DNA of 42,313 nucleotides from Bradyrhizobium genomosp. I (2014) (GTDB lineage: Bacteria > Pseudomonadota > Alphaproteobacteria > Rhizobiales > Xanthobacteraceae). This document shows positions 36,203-42,313 of the stretch, one piece after another. The stretch spans positions 1-42,313 of the forward strand of contig NZ_AJQE01000362.1 of the NCBI RefSeq assembly GCF_000261685.1. The letters are read 5' to 3'. The translations under genes and the position numbers were made by a program. The notes under the pieces are model-generated. The model had not been told where the DNA came from, did not search any database, and saw only the letters and a list, made by a program, of their open reading frames with translations. Numbering within the stretch: position 1 is the stretch's first letter; the number at the start of each line of letters is the position of its first letter.

Positions 36203-37939
36203 ATGGCGATCAACAACGTAGCCGATCTGTTCGTGGCAACGCTCGAGCAGGCCGGCGTCAGGCGCATCTACGGCATTGTCGGCGACAGTCTGAACGCGCT
36301 GACCGAGGCGCTGCGCCGTCGTGGCACCATCGAGTGGATCCATGTCCGGCACGAGGAGGTCGCGGCGTTTGCAGCGGCCGGCGAAGCCGAGATGACAGGG
36401 AACCTCGCAGTCTGCGCCGGCTCCTGCGGCCCGGGCAATCTGCATCTGATCAACGGGCTGTTCGATGCGCATCGCAGCCGCGTTCCGGTGCTGGCGATTG
36501 CGGCGCAGATCCCGACAGCCGAGATCGGCGGCGGTTATTTCCAGGAGACCCATCCGCAGAACCTGTTTCGCGAATGCAGCCACTACTGCGAGCTGGTCTC
36601 GGACTCGAGCCAGCTGCCTTACGTGCTGGAGAATGCGATTCGCGCGGCGGTGGGGTTGCGCGGCGTTGCCGTCGTCGCCATGCCCGGCGACGTCGCCTTC
36701 CGTAGTCCCCCGAAGCGCGCGCTGTCGACGCCGCGCGGCCTCAGCGTGTCGGCACCGAAGGTCGTGCCGCGGGCGGATGAGCTGAAGGCGCTTGCGGATC
36801 TCCTGAACGGCGGCGAGCGCGTCACGCTGTTCTGCGGCCGCGGCTGCGCCGGCGCCCATGCGCCCCTGATGCAGCTTGCCGAAGCGCTGAAGAGCCCGAT
36901 CGTGCATGCGCTCGGCGGCAAGGAGCATGTCGAGTACGACAACCCCTACGACGTCGGCATGACCGGCTTCATCGGCTTTTCCTCGGGCTATGCCGCCATG
37001 CACGCCTGCGATACGCTGGTGATGCTCGGCACCGATTTTCCCTACAAGCAGTTCTTCCCGACGGACTGCCAGGTGGCGCAGATCGACATCCGCCCGGAGA
37101 ATCTGGGACGGCGGTGCCGGATCGATCTCGGCCTCGTCGGCGACGTCAAGCCTACAATCGAGGCGCTGCTGCCGCTGCTCGCGACAAAGACGCAGCGCAA
37201 GCATCTCGATGATGCTGTCGCGCACTACAGGAAGGCACGCGAGGGCCTGGATTCGCTCGCCAGGGGCACGCCGGGAAGCAAGCCGATCCATCCTCAATAC
37301 CTCGCCAAGGTCATCAGTGATCACGCATCGGACGATGCCGTGTTCACCGCCGACGTCGGCACGCCGACGGTGTGGGCCGCGCGCTATCTCGAGATGAACG
37401 GTCGCCGCCGGCTGATCGGCTCCTTCGTGCACGGCTCGATGGCCAATGCGATGCCGCAGGCGATCGGCGCGCAGGCCGCGCAGCCCGGCCGCCAGGTCAT
37501 CTCGCTCTCCGGCGACGGCGGCTTCACCATGCTGATGGGCGACCTCATCACGCTGACGCAGATGAAGCTGCCGGTGAAGGTGGTCGTCTTCAACAACGGC
37601 GTGCTCGGCTTCGTGGCACTGGAGATGAAGGCGGCGGGCTTCGTCGATACCAATGTCGACCTGGAGAACCCCGATTTCGCGGCGATGGCGCGCGCGATGG
37701 GGATCTTCGCGAAACGCGTCGAGGATCCCGGCGAACTGCCCGGCGCGATGAAGGAGATACTTGCACATGACGGGCCGGCGCTGCTCGACGTCGTCACCGC
37801 CAAGCAGGAGCTGTCGATGCCGCCGACCATCACCGCCGAGCAGGTCAAGGGTTTCAGCCTCTGGGTCCTGCGCGCGGTGATGAACGGCCGCGGCGACGAG
37901 GTGCTGGACCTTGCGAAGACGAATCTCTTGCCGCGCTGA
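36203..37939 (+). CDS. poxB: Pyruvate oxidase / dehydrogenase (quinone), PoxB-like
   Basis: This ThDP- and FAD-dependent enzyme probably oxidises pyruvate to acetate and CO2, passing electrons to quinone at the inner membrane. It has 578 residues, the normal length. The N-terminal ThDP-activating glutamate lies in HVRHEEVAAF. A central FAD-binding domain and the C-terminal ThDP motif SGDGGFTMLMGD ending in VFNNG follow, 30 residues as expected. The C-terminal tail (VMNGRGDEVLDLAKTNLLPR) matches the PoxB membrane-attachment type. It stands 107 bases after dgoA, a pathway that delivers pyruvate. A close relative in the acetolactate-synthase superfamily is possible but less likely. Confidence 0.88.
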   Translation: MAINNVADLFVATLEQAGVRRIYGIVGDSLNALTEALRRRGTIEWIHVRHEEVAAFAAAGEAEMTGNLAVCAGSCGPGNLHLINGLFDAHRSRVPVLAIAAQIPTAEIGGGYFQETHPQNLFRECSHYCELVSDSSQLPYVLENAIRAAVGLRGVAVVAMPGDVAFRSPPKRALSTPRGLSVSAPKVVPRADELKALADLLNGGERVTLFCGRGCAGAHAPLMQLAEALKSPIVHALGGKEHVEYDNPYDVGMTGFIGFSSGYAAMHACDTLVMLGTDFPYKQFFPTDCQVAQIDIRPENLGRRCRIDLGLVGDVKPTIEALLPLLATKTQRKHLDDAVAHYRKAREGLDSLARGTPGSKPIHPQYLAKVISDHASDDAVFTADVGTPTVWAARYLEMNGRRRLIGSFVHGSMANAMPQAIGAQAAQPGRQVISLSGDGGFTMLMGDLITLTQMKLPVKVVVFNNGVLGFVALEMKAAGFVDTNVDLENPDFAAMARAMGIFAKRVEDPGELPGAMKEILAHDGPALLDVVTAKQELSMPPTITAEQVKGFSLWVLRAVMNGRGDEVLDLAKTNLLPR

Positions 37940-37957
37940 TTTCGGCCGAGGCGGTTC

Positions 37958-37988
37958 GGTTCACCTCTCCCACCGGGCGAGGTGAACC
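37958..37988. terminator. Hairpin between convergent genes
   Basis: GGTTCACCTC (37958-37967) and GAGGTGAACC (37979-37988) form a perfect 10-bp stem with an 11-nt loop. It lies between the poxB stop and the stop of the convergent membrane protein gene. There is no T-run on either side, so termination is likely but not certain. Confidence 0.55.
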
Positions 37989-38001
37989 ACCTGCGCAGCC
38001 C

Positions 38002-38367
38002 TCAGCCCCGCTTCACCGATGGCACGGGCATCTGCTCATGGCGGCGCTGGAAGCGTTGCCAGTGCAGCGCGATGCCGACCAGCAGCGCCGGCACAAAGCC
38101 GAGCGCGATCAGGAAATGCGGCAGCGCCTTCGCTGAGACGAAGGCAATCGCAATGTCCGAGATCAGCCACAGCGCTGCGAATATGACTGCAAAGTCCGTG
38201 CGCGGGCAGCGCAGGTAATAGAGCACGGCGGTGATAACGATGGCAGGACCGATGGCGATCGCGAATATGATCGCCGTTAGCTCCTTCGGCGTCAGCGCGT
38301 CGAGCACCATCGATGCCAGCAGCCAGAGCGCAGCGAACATGGCGACGATATCGAGCGGATGCCGCAA
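38002..38367 (-). CDS. Small membrane protein with four helices (121 aa)
   Basis: This is a hydrophobic protein with four membrane segments: LDIVAMFAALWLLASMVLDA, LTAIIFAIAIGPAIVITAVL, FAVIFAALWLISDIAIAFVS and FLIALGFVPALLVGIALHW. They form two similar hairpins (both FAALWL), suggesting an internal duplication. The C-terminus is basic. The likely start is TTG at 38367, with GAGAGG seven bases upstream. A TTG at 38424 is less likely. The function is unknown. Confidence 0.65.
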   Translation of the reverse strand: MRHPLDIVAMFAALWLLASMVLDALTPKELTAIIFAIAIGPAIVITAVLYYLRCPRTDFAVIFAALWLISDIAIAFVSAKALPHFLIALGFVPALLVGIALHWQRFQRRHEQMPVPSVKRG

Positions 38368-38436
38368 TCTAATACCTCTCGCGGGGACGTGTGCTATCGT
38401 TGTGGCCGGAACTTCGGCCGTCAAGTTAAAATGCGC

Positions 38437-39345
38437 TTATTCCTCGTCACTTCCCGGCGTCGGACGCAGCATGAAGTGGCCGAAGGCGGTGGCGATCGGC
38501 TTGGTCGCGTCGTCCTGCCAGGCCCGCGCCTCGAAGGCGACGATGCGCCGACCCTGCTTCACGATCGAGACGTTGGCAAAGGTGTCGAGGGCGCGGCCGG
38601 AACGCAGATAGTTGACCGTGAGGCCGATCGGCTTGGGCGGCGCCGCGGTGCCGAGCTCGCGCGCCACCCCGACGATCGCAGTGGTCTCGAGGAAAGCGCC
38701 GGTCATGCCGCCATGGATCGCAGGCAGGATCGGATTGCCGATGATCTGCGGCGAGAACGGCATCGTCAGCGTGCCGTCGTCGTTGACGCGGATGCCGAGC
38801 GCGCGCGCGAACGGGCTGTTCGCAAACGGACCATCCGGATCCTCCGGCGCCTCCAGCATCGGAATGCTGCGCGCATCCATCCTGCGGTCGGCCAGCATGT
38901 TGGTGCGGTTGGCGCCGATCATGAAGCAGGCGGTCGCGGTCGCGACCGGATCGTCCTCCGATTCCTGATAGGCGGTGGAGCGCACGAAGGCGATCGAGCG
39001 CGTGGTACGGTAACAGACCGAATGCGCCTTGATGTCGAGGCCGGGCGTCGCCGGCCTCTGGTAGTCGATACGCAGATCGAGGGTTGCGATCGCGCGCGTG
39101 CCGTCGAGCGCAAGTTGCACCGCTATGCCGCAGCTCTCGTCCAGCATCGCGGTGACGACGCCGCCATGCAGCACGCCGGTCTCGGTGTCGCCGACGAAGA
39201 CGGGCCGGTAGGGCAGGCTCGACCAGGCCTCGGCGGGAGCGAAGCGATCGAGCTGCAGCCCGCTGATATGGCCATAGTCGGAACGGCGGCCCTTGATCGC
39301 GTCGGCGAGTTCCTCGAACGGGAGCGTGGTCGTTGTGGTGGTCAT
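38437..39345 (-). CDS. Tandem hotdog-fold acyl-CoA thioesterase (PaaI-like)
   Basis: This is a 302-residue protein made of two hotdog domains, each of PaaI/acyl-CoA thioesterase type. The first holds GVLHGGVVTAMLDESCGIAV (about residue 60), where the HGG...D motif carries the active site. The second holds LPAIHGGMTGAFLETTAIVG. Conserved strands such as ATLDLRIDYQRPA and GLTVNYLRSGRALD repeat the pattern. It hydrolyses an acyl-CoA of unknown length. The ATG at 39345 is preferred over GTG at 39351. The gene stands alone, divergent from a hypothetical gene. Confidence 0.87.
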   Translation of the reverse strand: MTTTTTTLPFEELADAIKGRRSDYGHISGLQLDRFAPAEAWSSLPYRPVFVGDTETGVLHGGVVTAMLDESCGIAVQLALDGTRAIATLDLRIDYQRPATPGLDIKAHSVCYRTTRSIAFVRSTAYQESEDDPVATATACFMIGANRTNMLADRRMDARSIPMLEAPEDPDGPFANSPFARALGIRVNDDGTLTMPFSPQIIGNPILPAIHGGMTGAFLETTAIVGVARELGTAAPPKPIGLTVNYLRSGRALDTFANVSIVKQGRRIVAFEARAWQDDATKPIATAFGHFMLRPTPGSDEE

Positions 39346-39480
39346 GGGCACGTTCTAGACCAGTGTCGGGCCTCGCGCAAAATCCCGAATGAGCCCGCAC
39401 GGGGCGGTTTGGCCTCGACAGGGCGCGCCGAAGCGCCGATGGTGGGCGCTTCGTTCGTCGATGAACTGCAAGGAGCGCCC

Positions 39481-39801
39481 ATGGCCGACCCCGAAACGCC
39501 CGCCACCAATCAGGGGCCCGTCACCATTTCGAGCTCCAGCTCGGAGCGGGCGCCGATCATCTATTTCGACGGCGCGTCCTGCTTCGGTCATCACAACGGC
39601 GCGATCCAGATCGAGCTTGCCGCGAACCTGTTGATGCCGGTCGGTGCCGCCGTCAGGGTCGACGTGGTCCAGACCGCGCATCTGCGTTGCAGCGTGGCCG
39701 CGGCGCTGGCGCTGCGCGAAGCCCTCGACAAGGCGCTGGCGATGTACAAGCAGGGCCAGCAGCAGCCGGCGGCGGAGGACATCCCCGCGGTGAAGAACTG
39801 A
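39481..39801 (+). CDS. Conserved hypothetical protein (106 aa)
   Basis: This small protein starts MADPETPATNQGPVTISSSS, a Ser-rich unstructured N-terminus. A compact region APIIYFDGASCFGHHNGAIQ followed by IELAANLLMPVG is next. A helical C-terminal half (LRCSVAAALALREALDKALAM) and a short Gln/Pro tail follow. ATG at 39481 has AAGGAG six bases upstream. Good translation signals and composition mark it as real. The family is not recognised. Confidence 0.75.
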   Translation: MADPETPATNQGPVTISSSSSERAPIIYFDGASCFGHHNGAIQIELAANLLMPVGAAVRVDVVQTAHLRCSVAAALALREALDKALAMYKQGQQQPAAEDIPAVKN

Positions 39802-39984
39802 GATCGCAATTGACAGCGATTTATCTTTGCGCCACCTTCCGTGCAGGTTGATACGGCCTGCCGGTTGCTCCCTCCGTGGAATGGTGAACGTATCGAGCCT
39901 TCTCGGCCTCCCCTTTGCCCGAGCGTCCGGGTCAGCAACGCAACCGCCTGATACATCTGGATCGCTCATGCAGAGGACGAACCG

Positions 39985-41211
39985 ATGCGCGATTTTCGCG
40001 ATGCCAAGGCTATGGCGCAGACCCTGCGCGAATCCCTGACCACCAAGGCCGTCACCATCAGTCACAGCGAAAGCCTCGAACTGGTGTCGAGGATGCTGGG
40101 CGTTGCCGACTGGAATACATTATCGGCAATGCTTCAGACCGGGCGTCGCGACACGCCCGTGCCGATAGTGAGGCTCAAAGGCTCGACCGCGGTCTATCCG
40201 GCGGTCCCGTTGCGCGATTTCGTGCCGTTTCCAAACGCAACCTTTCCGCTGTTCGTCGGGCGCGAGAACACGGTGCTGGCGCTCAACCATGCGTTCGAGG
40301 GCGCACGCGAGATGGTCTGTGCGATTCAGCGCGACGCGACCGTCGATGAGCCGCAATTTGCCGACGTCTGCGAGATCGGTCTGCTCGCTCAATTGGTCGA
40401 GCTCGAACGGCTCTCCGACGGCTCGATCAGGGTGCTGACGCGCGGAATTCGCCGCGTCGGGCTTCGCAGCTTCGCGGCGACGAACAACGGTTACCGGTCC
40501 GAGGCCTTCGAATTGCCCGTGAGCCCGCCTGCGGATGCGCCTGACCTCGTCCGCCGAACCATCCAGCGTTTCGAGGATTATGCGGCGGCTCACGGTCTTC
40601 TGATGCCGGATGTCTGGCTGTTCTTCGATCAGACGCGCGACGTCGGGCATATCGCCGATACAATGGCGATGCGGATGAAGCTGTCGGTCAAGGACAAGTA
40701 CGACCTGCTGGCAATCCTCGATCCCGTGAAGCGGCTGGAGAAGATTGACGCGTTGCTCGACGTGTCGTCTCGCTCGTTCGCTCCGGCCTATGTCGCTACG
40801 CGCCGCCGGGCGCTTGATCTTGCCGACCGGCGCCGCCATCAGTTTGCAACGCTGGAACATCTTCTGCTGGCGTTGACCGAAGACGGTGATGCCGCGCCTG
40901 TCCTGCAGGCCTGCAACGCCGATCTCGGCACGCTCAGGCAGAGCCTGACCGACTATCTCGACAAGGAACTCGCTCACATTGTGGTCGAGACCGGTACCGC
41001 AGCGCCGTCTGCTGCATTCCAGCGCGTCGATCGTCGGGCCGCGCTGCTTGCCCAGGAGGTCGGCAATCCCGCGGTGACCGGCGCCAATGCACTCGTCGCC
41101 CTGTTTCCGGAAACACGAAGTCCCGCGGTGCGCTTCCTCGCCGAGCAGGACGTATCGCGTTGGCGCGTGGACAAGGCCATCGCGAAAGCGAGTGCCAGGG
41201 ACAAGGGTTAG
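39985..41211 (+). CDS. Glyoxalase-related + Lon-N + Clp-N domain fusion protein
   Basis: This 408-residue soluble protein combines three substrate- or partner-binding domains. Residues 1-52 (DFRDAKAMAQTLRESLTTKA to GVADWNTLSAML) resemble a short domain often called glyoxalase-related in Bradyrhizobium. Residues about 70-260 match the Lon N-terminal substrate-binding domain (VPLRDFVPFPNATFPLFVGR, LVELERLSDGSIRVLTRGIR). Residues about 275-400 match the Clp N-terminal repeats (FAPAYVATRRRALDLADRRR, TLEHLLLALTEDGDAAPVL). No Walker A, AAA+ or protease active site is present, so it cannot itself degrade proteins. A role as adaptor or inhibitor of Lon or Clp proteases is inferred. The start ATG 39985 has GAGGA nine bases upstream. 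Confidence 0.82.
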   Translation: MRDFRDAKAMAQTLRESLTTKAVTISHSESLELVSRMLGVADWNTLSAMLQTGRRDTPVPIVRLKGSTAVYPAVPLRDFVPFPNATFPLFVGRENTVLALNHAFEGAREMVCAIQRDATVDEPQFADVCEIGLLAQLVELERLSDGSIRVLTRGIRRVGLRSFAATNNGYRSEAFELPVSPPADAPDLVRRTIQRFEDYAAAHGLLMPDVWLFFDQTRDVGHIADTMAMRMKLSVKDKYDLLAILDPVKRLEKIDALLDVSSRSFAPAYVATRRRALDLADRRRHQFATLEHLLLALTEDGDAAPVLQACNADLGTLRQSLTDYLDKELAHIVVETGTAAPSAAFQRVDRRAALLAQEVGNPAVTGANALVALFPETRSPAVRFLAEQDVSRWRVDKAIAKASARDKG

Positions 41212-41230
41212 AGGAGGACGCGGCGGCAGC

Positions 41231-42313
41231 TCACGCCTTGGTCACATGCACCTTCGCGGTCTTTCCGCCGTTCCACTTGCCGTCGAGCGCGCGCTCGATC
41301 TGGGCGGCGAGCTGCAGCAGCAGCCCGTCATTGGCCTGCTTGGCGATGGCCTGGATGCCGAGCGGCAGGCCGTGGTCCTGGGTCGCCATCGGCATCGAGA
41401 TCGCCGGCATGCCGCAGAGATTGGCGAGCGGCGTGAAGGCGAAGTTGCGCCAGAGATTGCCGAACCAGTCGAGCACATCGGGATTGTCGGAGATGGTGAG
41501 GTACTCCCTGGTGCCGACTTTCGGCGTCGGCAGCGCCGTGATCGGCGTCAGGATCACGTCCCACTGCTCGAAGAAGGCGCCGAAGCCGCGCGAGGTCGTG
41601 TTGAACACTCCCTGCATCTTCGCCCGCTCGGCGAAGCTCGTGTGCCGGCCAGCTTCCCAGATGCGAATGTTCACGGGTTCGATCAGATCTTCCGGCGGTT
41701 TTTCCAGCCCGCGCGCAGCGAGCATGTTGGAGATCACCACCGCGAAGTTCGAGATGTAGCAGGTGGTCTGCGCCGCGAACGCGGCACGGAAATCGATCTC
41801 GGGCAGCGCGTAGTCGACGTGATGGCCGAGGTCTTCGAGGAAGCGGCCGGCCTTCTCCAGCTCGGCGGCGATCGCTGGCGTCGCGGTGTAGTCGCCCCAT
41901 GTGTGCGACAGCGCGATGCGAAGCTTTGACGGATCGCGCTTGATCATCTCGCAATAAGGCTGCGCCGTGGTCCAGAACGGCATGAATTCGCCAGGTGCCG
42001 GTCCGCGGGCATGGTCGACGAAGGCGGCGGTGTCGCGCACCGAGCGCGACTGGCAGCCCTGGATCGAGACGAGGCCGGTGAGGTCGGACATGTGGGGAGC
42101 GAGCGAGAACACGCCGCGCGAGACCTTCAGGCCGATATTGCCATTGACGCCAGCGGGAATCCGGATCGAGCCGCCGCCGTCGGTCGCATGCGCGATCGGC
42201 ACCACGCCGGCGGCGACCATCGCAGCGCTACCTGCCGACGAGCCACAGGTGGTGTAGTCGGTATTCCAGGGATTGCGCGTGACGTAGACGGCGGGATTGT
42301 CGGCCGAAGAGCA
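41231..42313 (-). CDS. Amidase (amidase-signature family), 5' end outside the window
   Basis: This is an amidase-signature hydrolase, which uses a Ser-cisSer-Lys triad to hydrolyse amides. The open frame runs to the right edge of the window, so about 100-150 residues including the catalytic lysine and the start codon lie beyond. Visible parts are the glycine/serine core CGSSAGSAAMVAAG and GGGSIRIPAGVNG, the latter with the nucleophilic serine. A long C-terminal domain follows (PTPKVGTREY, CGMPAISMPMATQDHGLPLG). The substrate is unknown. It converges on the Lon-N/Clp-N gene with a 19-base gap. Confidence 0.92.
   Translation of the reverse strand, partial: CSSADNPAVYVTRNPWNTDYTTCGSSAGSAAMVAAGVVPIAHATDGGGSIRIPAGVNGNIGLKVSRGVFSLAPHMSDLTGLVSIQGCQSRSVRDTAAFVDHARGPAPGEFMPFWTTAQPYCEMIKRDPSKLRIALSHTWGDYTATPAIAAELEKAGRFLEDLGHHVDYALPEIDFRAAFAAQTTCYISNFAVVISNMLAARGLEKPPEDLIEPVNIRIWEAGRHTSFAERAKMQGVFNTTSRGFGAFFEQWDVILTPITALPTPKVGTREYLTISDNPDVLDWFGNLWRNFAFTPLANLCGMPAISMPMATQDHGLPLGIQAIAKQANDGLLLQLAAQIERALDGKWNGGKTAKVHVTKA

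Overview
The window is high-GC chromosomal DNA from an alphaproteobacterium, most likely Bradyrhizobium or a close relative in the Nitrobacteraceae. The pointers are protein recognition (dnaG-rpoD, an alphaproteobacterial RpoH, a FegAB-like TonB receptor/PepSY pair), the intergenic palindromic repeats around 7110-7305 and 30485-30575, and GC-rich third codon positions throughout. The genus is an inference from recall; no database was searched.

Region 1 (1-13.9 kb) is mostly housekeeping. It holds the 3' part of dnaG, then rpoD with a strong terminator, several small conserved proteins, a lytic transglycosylase preceded by a 14/15-bp tandem repeat, a decayed intergenic stretch with a short-chain dehydrogenase remnant, a receiver-only response regulator, a LysE-type exporter, an unlisted 22-codon lysine/alanine peptide gene with its own terminator, a membrane diguanylate cyclase, a secreted amidase, rpoH and an RluA-type pseudouridine synthase. 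The synthase shares its start codon region with a divergent small membrane protein gene.

Region 2 (13.9-25.3 kb) is more accessory. tRNA-Glu(CTC) is followed directly by a NERD-nuclease/SF1-helicase gene that looks like a defence or repair cargo gene, then a Tat/lipoprotein alpha/beta hydrolase. A TonB receptor plus PepSY membrane protein operon lies behind a well-conserved cobalamin riboswitch on the minus strand. Divergent from it are an N-acyl-D-amino-acid deacylase and a COG0523 (CobW-like) GTPase. Two small cysteine-containing proteins of unknown function follow.

Region 3 (25.3-34.4 kb) looks like one catabolic neighbourhood: an acyl-CoA ligase, a single-chain biotin-dependent acyl-CoA carboxylase (LCC type), a sigma-54 enhancer-binding regulator with a GAF domain, and a luciferase-like monooxygenase with its flavin reductase. 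A consensus sigma-54 promoter (34383-34397) and two dyads about 20 bp apart sit upstream of the monooxygenase, so the regulator probably controls it.

Region 4 (34.5-42.3 kb) carries dgoK-dgoA (galactonate catabolism), a PoxB-type pyruvate oxidase, a small membrane protein, a tandem-hotdog thioesterase, an unknown 106-aa protein, an unusual protein joining a Lon N-terminal domain to a Clp N-terminal domain without any ATPase, and the 3' part of an amidase.

The items most worth following are the sigma-54/LLM/LCC module, the B12-riboswitch TonB-PepSY operon, the Lon-N/Clp-N fusion protein, the NERD-helicase at tRNA-Glu and the tiny KA-rich gene.
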